Shown here: in pieces, positions 50,424 to 59,587 of the stretch | How positions within the stretch are numbered: the stretch's first letter is position 1 | Layout: each line of letters begins with the position of its first letter | From: JAEUIG01 sp046349775 | Lineage (GTDB): Bacteria; Planctomycetota; Planctomycetia; Planctomycetales; Planctomycetaceae | Direction: 5' to 3' | DNA length: 64,000 nt | NCBI GenBank assembly: GCA_046349775.1 | Contig: JAXMBS010000017.1 | Span: forward strand, 15,171-79,170 | Translations under genes and position numbers: made by a program | Notes under the pieces: model-generated | What the model was told of the DNA's origin: nothing | The model's input: only the letters and a program-made list of their open reading frames with translations | The model's database searches: none

Positions 50424-50468
50424 CGCAATCTCCGGGCGCTGACGCTTCCGGCTCTGGAGTGACACGCA

Positions 50469-51863
50469 CTACGACAACAATCGCTCGTCGACTCTCCCGG
50501 TCGAGGCCGCGATGGGCCGCCCCTGCGGGTCGCGCAACATCAGGTCGGCCGGGATTCCCAGCAGATGCAGCAGCGATTGCCCCAGGTCCGGAGGCGTGAC
50601 CGGATCGGTGGCGGGAAACGCGGCGTAGCGGTCGGTGCTGCCGTGTACAGTTCCCGGCGTGATGCCCGCACCGGCCAGAAAGATCGATTGCGCCTGCGGC
50701 CAGTGGTCGCGCCCGGCATCCGCATTGAACCGTGGCGTCCGGCCGAATTCGCTCATCACCACCAGCAGCGTGTCGTCGTACAGGCCGCGCTCGGCGAGAT
50801 CAGAGATCAATGCCGCCAGCGCCCGGTCTGCCGGTGCGGCCAGCCGGTTCCGCATGTGCCAGTACAGCCGGCCATGGGAATCCCACTCCCCTCCTCCGGC
50901 GCCGGCCGGGGTCGGGTCGATCCAGTACACCGTGACGAACCCGGCCTGCGCTTCGATGAGCCGCCGCGCCAGCAGCAGCCCCTGACCGAACAGGTGTCGG
51001 CCGTACCGCTCATGCATCGCATCCGGTTCGCGCGACAGATCGACGGCTTCGCGAATCCCCGCGCTCCCCAGCAGCGAGAACGCCTGGTCCCACAGTTGCG
51101 TACGTTGATCCGTCGCATCGGCCGCCGCGCGGCTCGCGTCGATGTGGTCAAGGATCGCGCGTCGGTCGCGCAGCCGCCCTGGGTTTAAACCGGCGGCGAG
51201 TTCCACCGTTGGCGCGCTGAATCTGGCCGTCTGCTTTTCGCCGGCGACAACGAATGGGTCGTACCGCCGTCCTAGAAAGCCGGCGTTCTGGCCGGGCCAG
51301 ATCCCTTCGACAGGCGGGGCCTGGAACAGCGTCGGGAGGCTGACGAACGGCGGCAATGCGGACAGCGGAGGACGGCCGAACGCGGTAATCGACCCCAGGT
51401 GCGGATGGTCGTGCGGCGTGGCCCGCGTCTGGTCCACCTGCGGAGTGGCGTGCAGCGAGCCGGTGAGCATCGTATACACGCCGGTCGTGTGGACCGACGC
51501 GTCATGCGTTACGGAGCGGACGATTTTGACCTTGTCGATCTGCTGCGCGACGAGCGGAAACAACTCCGAGACCTGCACGCCGGAGACGCTCGTGGCGATC
51601 GGCGTGAGTTCGCCGCGGATTTCTGCCGGTGCGTCCGGCTTCATATCCCAGGTGTCGAGCTGCGACGGCCCACCGTTGAGAAAGACCTGCAGGCAGCGCT
51701 TCGCGCGGCCGGAATTGGGAACGGTAGGCGTCGCGCCTCTCGCGTTGGGAGAAACAGCCAGACCAAGAGCGCCCGCTGCGCCGAACTGGAGCCAGGTGCG
51801 ACGGTCGCAACCGCCGCTTTCGCTCCTGCAACCGGCGTTCGTGGTTCGCTTGCGGCTTCGCAT
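50469..51863 (-). CDS. DUF1501 family protein
   Basis: This 464-residue protein starts at ATG 51863 (MRSRKRTTNAG). The signal region CDRRTWLQFGAAGALGLAVS carries the twin-arginine-like pair. Family blocks: VFLNGGPSQLDTWDMKPDAP, VRSVTHDASVHTTGVYTMLT (the visible His residues), GLLLARRLIEAQAGFVTVYW, SEFGRTPRFNADAGRDHWP and TDPVTPPDLGQSLLHLLG. The activity is unknown. It lies 22 bases downstream of the beta-keto-acid cleavage enzyme gene on the same strand, so co-transcription with it is likely. No DUF1549/DUF1553 gene is adjacent. The frame is intact, and an upstream extension to 52070 lacks family content. Confidence 0.92.
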   Translation of the reverse strand: MRSRKRTTNAGCRSESGGCDRRTWLQFGAAGALGLAVSPNARGATPTVPNSGRAKRCLQVFLNGGPSQLDTWDMKPDAPAEIRGELTPIATSVSGVQVSELFPLVAQQIDKVKIVRSVTHDASVHTTGVYTMLTGSLHATPQVDQTRATPHDHPHLGSITAFGRPPLSALPPFVSLPTLFQAPPVEGIWPGQNAGFLGRRYDPFVVAGEKQTARFSAPTVELAAGLNPGRLRDRRAILDHIDASRAAADATDQRTQLWDQAFSLLGSAGIREAVDLSREPDAMHERYGRHLFGQGLLLARRLIEAQAGFVTVYWIDPTPAGAGGGEWDSHGRLYWHMRNRLAAPADRALAALISDLAERGLYDDTLLVVMSEFGRTPRFNADAGRDHWPQAQSIFLAGAGITPGTVHGSTDRYAAFPATDPVTPPDLGQSLLHLLGIPADLMLRDPQGRPIAASTGRVDERLLS

Positions 51864-51885
51864 CCGCGCCCTCCCAAACCTGCAA

Positions 51886-52776
51886 CTACTTCCCACCCGG
51901 CCAGATGATCTTCCGTGCTTCATCCGGCGTCGCGACTTCACGGCCCAACTCGCGCGAAATTCGCGCGATCTTCTCGACCAGCTGCGCGTTGCTGCTGGCG
52001 TATTCGCCCGGGGACAGGAACGGGTTGTCCTCCATCCCGACCCGCACGTGGCCGCCGAGAATGATCGCACACGTAAGCACCCGCCATTGCAGTTCGGGAT
52101 CCATCACGCTGGTATTGTACAGGAAGCCCTGGGGCAAATGGTGATGATTGAACAGCATCGCCTCCATCGTCGGCGGCGTGTAACTGCCGCCGCGCCACCC
52201 CAGGAAAAACGTGATCCACACCGGCGTCTTGAGCAGCCCCTTCTGCACCATTCGTTGCGCGTTCCACACGCCGCCGTAGTGGAAGCACTCCGCTTCGATC
52301 GTCACCCCCAGCTCGGCCGTCGTCCGGCAGTAGTCTTCCAGTTCGGGCCGGTTGTGCAGCCCGTACAGTTCGACCGGCTCGCACCCCGGCTCGTAATCGA
52401 AGCACTCGTCGTGCGGATTGAAGCACGTCGAGATCATGTCCGGCTTCTGCTGCTGCATCAGCACCTTTCGCTGCGGAAACCGGCCGTTGGCGATGCCGTA
52501 CTGAATAATCGGCTTCATCCTCCCGCAACCGTCCAGGATGTCCTGCCGGAAGGCCCCCCAGCCGGGGATGTCGAGATCGGACAGCCGCGTCCCGTCCGCC
52601 TGAATCTTTTCGTCGATCGTGTACGGCCCATGCAAGTGGCAGATGCTCGCGCCGGCATTGACCGAGCGGACATATTCCCGCGCGACCTCCTTGTATCCCT
52701 TCGGCGTGGGGTTATGGGGATTGCTCGGATACGCCATCGTGGAGTCGCACGTGACGGTGATGATCAGTTTGTCCAT
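51886..52776 (-). CDS. Beta-keto-acid cleavage enzyme (BKACE, DUF849)
   Basis: This 296-residue TIM-barrel enzyme starts at ATG 52776 (MDKLIITVTCDSTMA). Family markers: TPKGYKEVAREYVRSVNAGA, the metal-binding CHLHGPY, STCFNPHDECFDYEPG, TTAELGVTIEAECFHYGG and the C-terminal GGHVRVGMEDNPFL. BKACE enzymes use zinc to cleave a beta-keto acid with acetyl-CoA, giving a CoA ester and acetoacetate. The substrate in this lineage is unknown. The first member studied cleaves 3-keto-5-aminohexanoate in lysine fermentation, but no other lysine gene is here. Its proximity to the prp operon may reflect short-chain acid metabolism, which is a guess. Confidence 0.87.
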   Translation of the reverse strand: MDKLIITVTCDSTMAYPSNPHNPTPKGYKEVAREYVRSVNAGASICHLHGPYTIDEKIQADGTRLSDLDIPGWGAFRQDILDGCGRMKPIIQYGIANGRFPQRKVLMQQQKPDMISTCFNPHDECFDYEPGCEPVELYGLHNRPELEDYCRTTAELGVTIEAECFHYGGVWNAQRMVQKGLLKTPVWITFFLGWRGGSYTPPTMEAMLFNHHHLPQGFLYNTSVMDPELQWRVLTCAIILGGHVRVGMEDNPFLSPGEYASSNAQLVEKIARISRELGREVATPDEARKIIWPGGK

Positions 52777-52810
52777 GAGCGCGAGTCTGCCTTGGGACCG
52801 AAGAAATACA

Positions 52811-53056
52811 AACAGGAGGTAACAGAGGAAACGGAGAGGGCGCAGAGCTTGTCGAACCCGATTCAACTCGTCGCGATTATGAGAGTTTTGTTGCAGCGCC
52901 TTACGTTGTGCTCGTCGTGCCGTTGTGGTTCTCCTCTTTTCGCGGCGGAGAATCAAGCCACAATGACAACGGGCACATCGACGAACTTAACCCTGCTGGC
53001 CCATAACGAAAAACGTCGGCGAACTGCTCCTTCTGTTTTCTCTGTTGCCTCCTGTT
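52811..53056. repeat. Inverted-arm element (AACAGGAGGYAACAGAG), MITE-like
   Basis: Two arms of about 28 bases (left 52811-52838: AACAGGAGGTAACAGAGGAA and on; right 53029-53056, its complement with two or three differences) enclose about 190 bases without a coding frame on either strand. A third, single arm lies at 26270-26306. No target duplication could be confirmed, so transposition is not proved. The whole spacer 52777-53080 has no gene. Confidence 0.6.
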
Positions 53057-53080
53057 CTCCCTTTTGGGGGAAAAGGTAAG

Positions 53081-54961
53081 TCACGCCCTGCGGATGAAGT
53101 GCTCCGCGTAGCTGCGGACCTCACGGCCGTTGAGGACGTGGAACATCCGCAACTGTTGGATTGTTTCCTGGCTGAAGTGCGCCAACGGCACGTGAATCAG
53201 CTTCTTGTGAAACTTCTTCGCCAGTCGCCGCCAGCCCGGTCCCGGTGGGGCCTGCGACATCAGGGCGATATGCCGCTCGCGCGAATACACGCACGCAGCC
53301 GCCAGCAGCCGCTCTTCCAGCGTGTCGACAAAGTCGAAATTCCGGTCGCGCCAGATATCGTCGATCGGCCGTGGCGGGAACAGGAACATCGCGCCGCCAT
53401 ACGATGCCAGTGCGATGCCCGGGCCGACCAGTTCGTCGCCGAAATCGGTGGCGAAGAACGACAGCGTGGACTCATCGTGCGCTTCGGCGTGCCAAGTAAT
53501 CCGCCACGGATAGCGCCGCGGGTCGGCCGGCGAATCGAACAGCATGATCACGCAATCGAGGCTGCCACGGTTGGGCGGCAGAATCTTCACGTACAGATTG
53601 CCGGTGTGCCAGTTCCGCAGCGTCTCACGGATGTCCAGCCCGTCCTTGAGACTTGTGGAAAACTTCTCCGTTCGGGCGAGATCATGACCCAGGATCGCGA
53701 GCGCGTGGTCCTTCACGTGTGTGCGGAATCGCTCGATCGCGATGTCTTCCGGCGGCCAACTGCACTGCCGGAACGGGTTCCACCGCATGGCCCATTGGAA
53801 CTGGTCAATCTTCGGCGGCCGCCGGTTGAGCCGGCACGTCCGCCACGTGACCGGATTGCCCGGCAGTCGCGTTTTGAGCCGGATGACGTCGCCGTCCGGG
53901 AGTTGCGCCTGGTTGATCCCCATCTGGAGTGCCGGAAACGGCAGCCATTCCTGCGGCAGGTACTCCCGCGCCGTCTCCGCCAGGTGGATCGCGAACTGGT
54001 CGCCGGCGATCTGCTGCGCCGCCGTGATGAGCGTGTAGAAGTCGGGCGTTATGCGCCGTTCGACCAGCGACAGGTTGCGAACGTACTTCAGGTAAGTGGA
54101 CAGCAGGTGCGGCGTGATCCGCCGGGCACGGACTTTCAGGTCATCCTCGTACCGCTGGCGGGCAGCCAGGAGCATCTCTTTGACGCCGTCGATTGACAGA
54201 TTTTCGTCGTCGTCGAGTTCGGCCCGTGCGCGTTCGTACAAGGCGGTGATGAACGGCAGCTCACCGAGCAGGAACACCAGCGTCTGCGGCTCGGGACGGT
54301 AAAGCGCGGTGTCCTCGACGACGGCATCGACAGCCGACGGCTCGCGGCGCTCGTTGTATGCCTCGCGCAGCCACGGCCAGTCGGTCAGCGAGCACAGGCA
54401 CAGAATTGACTGGTGCTGCTGCTCCAGTTCATGCAGCCGGCGCGCCATGACGAGCACGCGCTGCTGCGACTGCTCGGTCGGCAGCCGCGGGATGGTCGGC
54501 AGCACCGCCGCGGCGAACTTGTCGGCGGCAATCTGCTTGACCGCATACGGATCGGGCAGCAGCGCGCCCAGCGGTTCGTAGCGATCAACTTCGAGATCGA
54601 TGAACGCCCGCGGCAGGTGCTCTTGTTGAGCGATGCGAATCGCCGCGATGACCGGCTGGCAGGGGTCGATCGGCACGTACGAATACGTGCGATGCTCCTG
54701 ATCTTCGTCTCGCGTGTCGCCGTCCGGGGTCCAATCGGTCACCCGGTAGTTGGGCAGTTCTTCCTGCACAACAAGGGTAATGTTCGGCAAGTGGAGAATG
54801 GCCCGCTCGACGTCGGTCTGGAACGATCGCGGCAGCGGCACCGCCAGGCAGTCGAAGTTGCTGGCCAACATCACCCGCCGGACTTCGACGGCGAAATCGC
54901 CGCTGCCGTGGACGACGGGCAGGACGGTGGTCTGCGGGCTGAGGCGGAGGAAATCGGACAT
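53081..54961 (-). CDS. Large planctomycete protein of unknown function
   Basis: This 626-residue protein starts at ATG 54961 (MSDFLRLSPQTTVLP). Its N-terminal part (VVHGSGDFAVEVRRVML, AFIDLEVDRYEPLG) loosely resembles families in which a His/Gly opening is followed by strand-turn-helix and a later FIDLE strand, as in DUF5682. I hold this only as a hint. A helical middle (VDRYEPLGALLPDPYAVK, then RVLVMARRLHELEQQHQSI) precedes a beta-rich C-terminal third with GGAMFLFPPRPIDDIWRDR and HKKLIHVPLAHFSQ. There are no signal, helix or known catalytic motifs. It follows a DUF3592 gene by 11 bases, so the two form a unit. The frame is intact. Confidence 0.65.
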   Translation of the reverse strand: MSDFLRLSPQTTVLPVVHGSGDFAVEVRRVMLASNFDCLAVPLPRSFQTDVERAILHLPNITLVVQEELPNYRVTDWTPDGDTRDEDQEHRTYSYVPIDPCQPVIAAIRIAQQEHLPRAFIDLEVDRYEPLGALLPDPYAVKQIAADKFAAAVLPTIPRLPTEQSQQRVLVMARRLHELEQQHQSILCLCSLTDWPWLREAYNERREPSAVDAVVEDTALYRPEPQTLVFLLGELPFITALYERARAELDDDENLSIDGVKEMLLAARQRYEDDLKVRARRITPHLLSTYLKYVRNLSLVERRITPDFYTLITAAQQIAGDQFAIHLAETAREYLPQEWLPFPALQMGINQAQLPDGDVIRLKTRLPGNPVTWRTCRLNRRPPKIDQFQWAMRWNPFRQCSWPPEDIAIERFRTHVKDHALAILGHDLARTEKFSTSLKDGLDIRETLRNWHTGNLYVKILPPNRGSLDCVIMLFDSPADPRRYPWRITWHAEAHDESTLSFFATDFGDELVGPGIALASYGGAMFLFPPRPIDDIWRDRNFDFVDTLEERLLAAACVYSRERHIALMSQAPPGPGWRRLAKKFHKKLIHVPLAHFSQETIQQLRMFHVLNGREVRSYAEHFIRRA

Positions 54962-54972
54962 GGGTGGCAATA

Positions 54973-55458
54973 TCAATCGAGCTGATCACGATTGTAGCGT
55001 CTCATCCTCTGAATCGGCGTATTCGCTTCACGGATCAACAGCCCGAGATAGATCCCGGCAGCCAGCAGCGATCCGCAAAGAACCCACAGCGACCACCGCT
55101 GCGTTTGTCCGGAGACACGGGCGTACGTTTCTGTTCCGGGCACGAACTCCACGCGCAACGGCCCGGGGGGCCGTTGCCAGCCGAGGGGCAATTGATCGCT
55201 GTGGCGGCGGCGGGCGCCCGTCGCCGGATCGACGAATTCGTAGTCGACGATCGTGGCACTGTCTTTGCCGCGGACGTCATAGACCCGCAGGACTTTCGCA
55301 TCCGTCGTCTGGCCTCGCACCAGGTAATAGGCTTCGCGACACGCCAGCAAGCTCGCAATACACACGAGTACGACGACCGCCAGCGCGATTCCGCAGCCGC
55401 GACGATCAACGTCATCGAGCCGGTCGTCGTACCGGGTGCGGAGCGAACCGAGGGACAT
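54973..55458 (-). CDS. DUF3592-like membrane protein
   Basis: This 161-residue protein starts at ATG 55458 and has two membrane helices: residues about 25-45 (LAVVVLVCIASLLACREAYY) and about 125-145 (SLWVLCGSLLAAGIYLGLL). Between them lies the DUF3592 core of beta strands (AKVLRVYDVRGKDSATIVDYEF, DPATGARRRHSDQL, VEFVPGTETYARV), a small Greek-key domain of unknown role in the envelope. It ends 11 bases before the large unknown gene at 54961 on the same strand, so the pair is likely co-translated. The function is open. Confidence 0.74.
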   Translation of the reverse strand: MSLGSLRTRYDDRLDDVDRRGCGIALAVVVLVCIASLLACREAYYLVRGQTTDAKVLRVYDVRGKDSATIVDYEFVDPATGARRRHSDQLPLGWQRPPGPLRVEFVPGTETYARVSGQTQRWSLWVLCGSLLAAGIYLGLLIREANTPIQRMRRYNRDQLD

Positions 55459-55511
55459 AGACGTATGCTAACTCGAATCGCTCGGATCACGACGCGATCG
55501 TATTGTTCCAT

Positions 55512-57642
55512 TCAGGATTGATGTAGCTCTCCAATGGCAGCGAAAATTGCCGCGCCGCCTGCAATCGGCAGCCCGCAGGCACCATGCTGGCAAACATATG
55601 CCGTCACCTGGCCGTCGACCGCTGTCCGCCCGCCGAGTAACGGCTGTAGGACGGTGGGCAACTCTCGTTCGGCGATGGAACCGCGAACGATCACGCGATT
55701 CGGCAGGAAGGTAGCCTGGAGGTCGCGCAGCACGGCGTCGGCTTCGGCACGGTCTCGGCCGTCGATCAGCACGATCTCCGGCGTGGGACCGAGAAAGAAA
55801 TCGAGTGCCAGCAGCGCCTGGCTCGAGGCGCGCGGCTGCTCCGCCATCACCCCGGACAGGTATTCCAGCGTCTGGTGGCCGGCCTCTTCCAGGTCGCTGC
55901 GACCGGTGATCCTGCCAAGCTTCAGCAGCGCTGTTGCCGCCATGCCGTTGCCGGATGGGGTCGCGCTGTCATGGGCGTCCTTCGTCCGGGCAATCAGTTG
56001 CTCATGATCGTTCGCCGTGTAAAAGAACCCGCCGTTCTCGGTGTCCGAAAATCGCGCGAGCATCTGCTCGGCAAGATCAACGGCCGCGATCAGCCACTGC
56101 GGGGCAAATGTTGCCTGATAAAGCTCCACGAGTCCGTCGATCAGGCAGGCATAGTCGTCCAGGAAGCCGTTGAACTGCGCACGCCCGTCCTTGTAGCTGT
56201 GCAGAAGACGTCCCTGACCATCGCGCATTTTCTCCAGGATGAACCCGGCCGCCCCTTCGGCGGCGGCGGCGTACTTCGGTTCATTCAGCACGCCGGCCGA
56301 CTGCGCCATCGCCGCAATCATCAGGCCGTTCCACCCGACGAGCACCTTGTCATCGCGTCCGGGAGCAATCCGCCGCTTGCGGACCTCGAAGAGCGTCCCG
56401 CGCGAACGCTGGAGGACCTCATCCAGGGCTTGTTCCGACAGCCCCAGGATTTTGGCTGCCTGCTCTGACGACTTCTGCCGATTCAGGATCGAATGTCCTT
56501 CCCAGTTCCCGGGGAGCGTCACGTCGAAGCAATAATTAAAGACGCGCGCGTCCTCCGGCCCGAGATGCTCGATAATTTCGTCTTCGGTCCAGACAAAAAA
56601 CTTGCCTTCCTCACCTTCGCTGTCGGCGTCCTGGGTGCTGTAGAAGGCTCCTTCCGGGGACGTCATTTCGCGAAGGACATAGTCCAACGTCTCGCGGACG
56701 ACGCGGAGGAAGTCGCCGGAAACGCTGCCATTGATCGGCGCACTCCCCCGGGGGTCACGGTTCAACGCCTGCGCCGCTTCGATGTACGCCGGCACGAGCA
56801 GCGCATTGTCGTACAGCATCTTTTCAAAGTGCGGCACAAGCCAATGTTCGTCCGTCGAATACCGATGAAATCCGCCTCCAAGGTGGTCGTAGATTCCACC
56901 CGCCGCCATTTTCTCCAGCGTGAGCCGCGCGACGTTGAGCGCGTCGTCATCTCCGTCGCTGCCACGCACGCAGGAGCAACCGGACGTCCATCGGGTGCGG
57001 GAATTTCGGCGCGCCAGGCCCGCCGTGGCGGCGATCGGCCGACGACCGCAGCGAGTCGTTCGCACGGCGGAGCAGGCTCTGGTCAAGCTGCACCCGATCG
57101 GGACTGGGGGTGGCGACCTGTGCGACGGCATTCGCCAGAGAATCGGCACTGGTCAGGACCTCGTCGCGCTGATGTGTCCAGTATTCGTGGAGCTTCAGCA
57201 GGATGTCGCGAAAGCCGGGCATGCCCATCCGCGACGTCGGCGGCCAGTACGTTCCGCCGTAGAACGGCCGGCCATCGGGCGTCATGAAGACCGACATCGG
57301 CCAGCCGCCGCGCCGCGTCATGATCTGCACGGCCGTCATGTAGATCTGGTCGACGTCCGGGCGCTCTTCGCGATCGACTTTGATGTTGATGTAGTGCCGG
57401 TTCATGATTTCGGCGATCGCTTCGTTCTCAAAGCTTTCGCGTTCCATGACGTGGCACCAGTGGCAGGCGCTGTAGCCGACCGACAGAAACACCGGTTTGT
57501 CGGCAGACCGGGCCGCCTCAAATGCAGCGTCGCACCACGGCCACCAGTCCACCGGGTTGTAGGCGTGCTGCAACAGGTAGGGGCTGGTTTCGTGCAGCAG
57601 GCGATTAGGCTTGCGCGACGCGGAAATGGAGGCGTCAGACAT
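55512..57642 (-). CDS. DUF255 thioredoxin-domain protein (YyaL type), one frameshift
   Basis: This protein of about 709 residues combines an N-terminal thioredoxin-like domain (residues 1 to about 170; NRLLHETSPYLLQHAYNPVD, active-site-like CHWCHVM, MTRRGGWPMSVFMTPDGRPF) and a C-terminal alpha/alpha barrel resembling N-acyl-glucosamine epimerases (YDNALLVPAYIEAAQALN, AQFNGFLDDYACLIDGLVEL, HDSATPSGNGMAATALLKLG). The frame changes near 56955: the N-terminal frame reads KFPHPMDVRLLLRAW, then the next frame continues GSDGDDDALNVARLTLEKM. One indel explains this. The cellular role of the family is unsettled, with redox or sugar-related activity only proposed. No partner is adjacent. Confidence 0.85.
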
Positions 57643-57799
57643 CGCGTAATTCCATCCGATCTGGACTCGGAGATCTGAGATTTGAAATCTGAGAACTCAG
57701 GTTCCCTGACAAGGGCCAAGCGAAATTCAATCAATCGGCACGATTGGACGCCTGTTACAATACGCGGCGTCGCTTACTGGATCGTAGGACCTCCCGTTC

Positions 57800-58972
57800 G
57801 TGTTCACAATTGGCGATCTGCAAACCCGCGCGGCCTGGTCCGTGATTGCCTCGGCGGCGATCTGGACAGGAATGTGCCAAGTCGCGGTCGCCGATCCGGC
57901 CATTTCGGTTTCATTTGTCGACGACAGGTCGACCCAGACGCTTGCTCTCGAGGGGCGCGTGCTCGTCGAAGCAGTCGACGGCGGCATCCTGCTGGAGGAC
58001 GTTCAGCGGCGGCTCTGGTCGATCACGCCCGATCGTCTGCAGTCGCGCAACGAAGCCGGACACGACTTCACCGCTTTGAGTGCCGCAGCTCTTGGAGCCG
58101 CGATCGTGAGCGAATTGGGTCCAGGCTTTGCTGTACATCAGACGTCACATTATGTCATCTGCTCGAACGCGCCGGACGCGTACGTGGACTGGGTCGGCTC
58201 GCTGTTTGAACGGTTGCAGCGCGCGTTTCTGCAGACGTGGAAGCAGGCCGGCTGGGAGCTGCCGGCGCCTGCGGAGCCGTTGCCGGCCCTCGTGTTCCGG
58301 TCACAAACGGAATATGCGGCATTCGCCCTGAAAGACGCCGGCCCCGAAGTCGCCGACAAGCCCGGCTACTATTCGATCCGCACGAACCGGATCGTCCTGT
58401 ACGACCTGGCGACGACCGCTCATGGAGCCGGCGCGACCAGCCGTGACGACGTCGAGAGTCGAGTCGCCGCGGCGCCGGCCAATGTCGCGACGATCGTGCA
58501 CGAGGCAACGCACCAGATTGCCTTCAACTGCGGCATGCACACTCGCTACTCCGACACGCCGATGTGGCTGGCCGAAGGGATCGCCATGTATTGCGAAACG
58601 CCGGACCTGCGCACCGGTTCCGGCTGGCGGACGATCGGCAAGCCGAACCTGAACCGGCTCCGTCAGTACCGGGAATTCACCGCCCGCCGGCGACAGCCAG
58701 GCTCGCTGCGCACGCTGATTCAGGACGAAGCCCGTTTTCGGAACCCGGAGACGATGGCCGACGCCTACGCTGAGGGTTGGGCGCTGGTCGACTACCTCAT
58801 GCGCGAACGCCGCGAAGACCTCGTTGTCTATCTCCAGCGCATCTCCGCCAAGCCACAACTGGCGTGGGACGCCGCAGAAATACGAAGCCGTGACTTTGAG
58901 GAAGCGTTTGGGGCCATTGACGACGTCGAAACCGGGTGCGTCGCGCACGTCCGCAGGCTGCGGGGGCGCTGA
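57800..58972 (+). CDS. DUF1570 gluzincin-like metalloprotease
   Basis: This 390-residue protein starts at GTG 57800 with a signal segment (ARAAWSVIASAAIWTGMCQ-like). The DUF1570 catalytic part is clear: TIVHEATHQIAFNCGMH has the HEXXH zinc motif, MWLAEGIAMYCETP follows, and a later YAEGWALVDYLMRERREDL supplies the downstream Glu of a gluzincin. An N-terminal domain (VRFVxxxS-like, residues 25-110) precedes it. The peptidase substrate is unknown, and export is likely. Its TGA stop shares one base with the start ATG of the GGQ protein gene, so the two are tightly coupled. Confidence 0.88.
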   Translation: MFTIGDLQTRAAWSVIASAAIWTGMCQVAVADPAISVSFVDDRSTQTLALEGRVLVEAVDGGILLEDVQRRLWSITPDRLQSRNEAGHDFTALSAAALGAAIVSELGPGFAVHQTSHYVICSNAPDAYVDWVGSLFERLQRAFLQTWKQAGWELPAPAEPLPALVFRSQTEYAAFALKDAGPEVADKPGYYSIRTNRIVLYDLATTAHGAGATSRDDVESRVAAAPANVATIVHEATHQIAFNCGMHTRYSDTPMWLAEGIAMYCETPDLRTGSGWRTIGKPNLNRLRQYREFTARRRQPGSLRTLIQDEARFRNPETMADAYAEGWALVDYLMRERREDLVVYLQRISAKPQLAWDAAEIRSRDFEEAFGAIDDVETGCVAHVRRLRGR

Positions 58973-59490
58973 TGAATGACGCGGATGCACACCCGGCCGG
59001 CTGGTCTGACGATCGATTGCTGAGCGCGTGCGAAGTACGGTTTGTGCGGCGTTCCGGACCGGGAGGACAGCACCGCAACAAGGTCTCGTCAGGGGTACAG
59101 CTCGTGTACGAGCCGGCGGGGATGACTGTCGAAGCGAATGAACGCCGCAGTCAGCATGACAACCGCCGCGTAGCACTGCGGCGGCTGCGGCTGGCGCTGG
59201 CGGTCGGGGTCCGCACGCCGTCTGCGGCCGGTCCGCCTCCGTCCGAGTGGCGGGAGCGGATTAAAGCAGGGCGGATCATCATCAGCCTGGAGCACGCAGA
59301 CTATCCGCGATTTCTGGCGGTGGCGCTGGATTGTCTGGCGGCGGTCGACTGGGACGTGCCACGCGCGGCCGCGCAGCTGGGGTGCACCGGCACGCAACTG
59401 GTTCGGTTCATCGCCGGCGCGCCGGCGGCCCTGGTCAGACTGAATCAGGAGCGGGGTCTACGGGGCCTGAAACCGCTGAGTCCGCGATGA
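58972..59490 (+). CDS. RF1-domain (GGQ) peptide-release-like protein
   Basis: This 172-residue protein starts at ATG 58972, one base into the preceding stop. The GGQ motif sits in FVRRSGPGGQHRNKVSSGVQ, the hallmark of the release-factor catalytic domain (as in ArfB and PrfH). There is no codon-recognition domain, so it is more like an alternative rescue factor than RF1. The C-terminus differs from ArfB because it lacks the long basic tail and has instead a helical part (DYPRFLAVALDCLAAVDWDV, AAAQLGCTGTQLVRFIAG). Ribosome rescue or peptidyl-tRNA hydrolysis is likely but unproved. It is coupled to the DUF1570 gene and followed by DUF58. Confidence 0.83.
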   Translation: MNDADAHPAGWSDDRLLSACEVRFVRRSGPGGQHRNKVSSGVQLVYEPAGMTVEANERRSQHDNRRVALRRLRLALAVGVRTPSAAGPPPSEWRERIKAGRIIISLEHADYPRFLAVALDCLAAVDWDVPRAAAQLGCTGTQLVRFIAGAPAALVRLNQERGLRGLKPLSPR

Positions 59491-59587
59491 AACAGGCCGT
59501 GGCTTGCCACGGCGACGTGTACCGCCAAGAATGCCGGAGCGGCGTGTGCTCGGAGGTCTCCCTTCGCGGACTGTTTCGAATCCGGTC

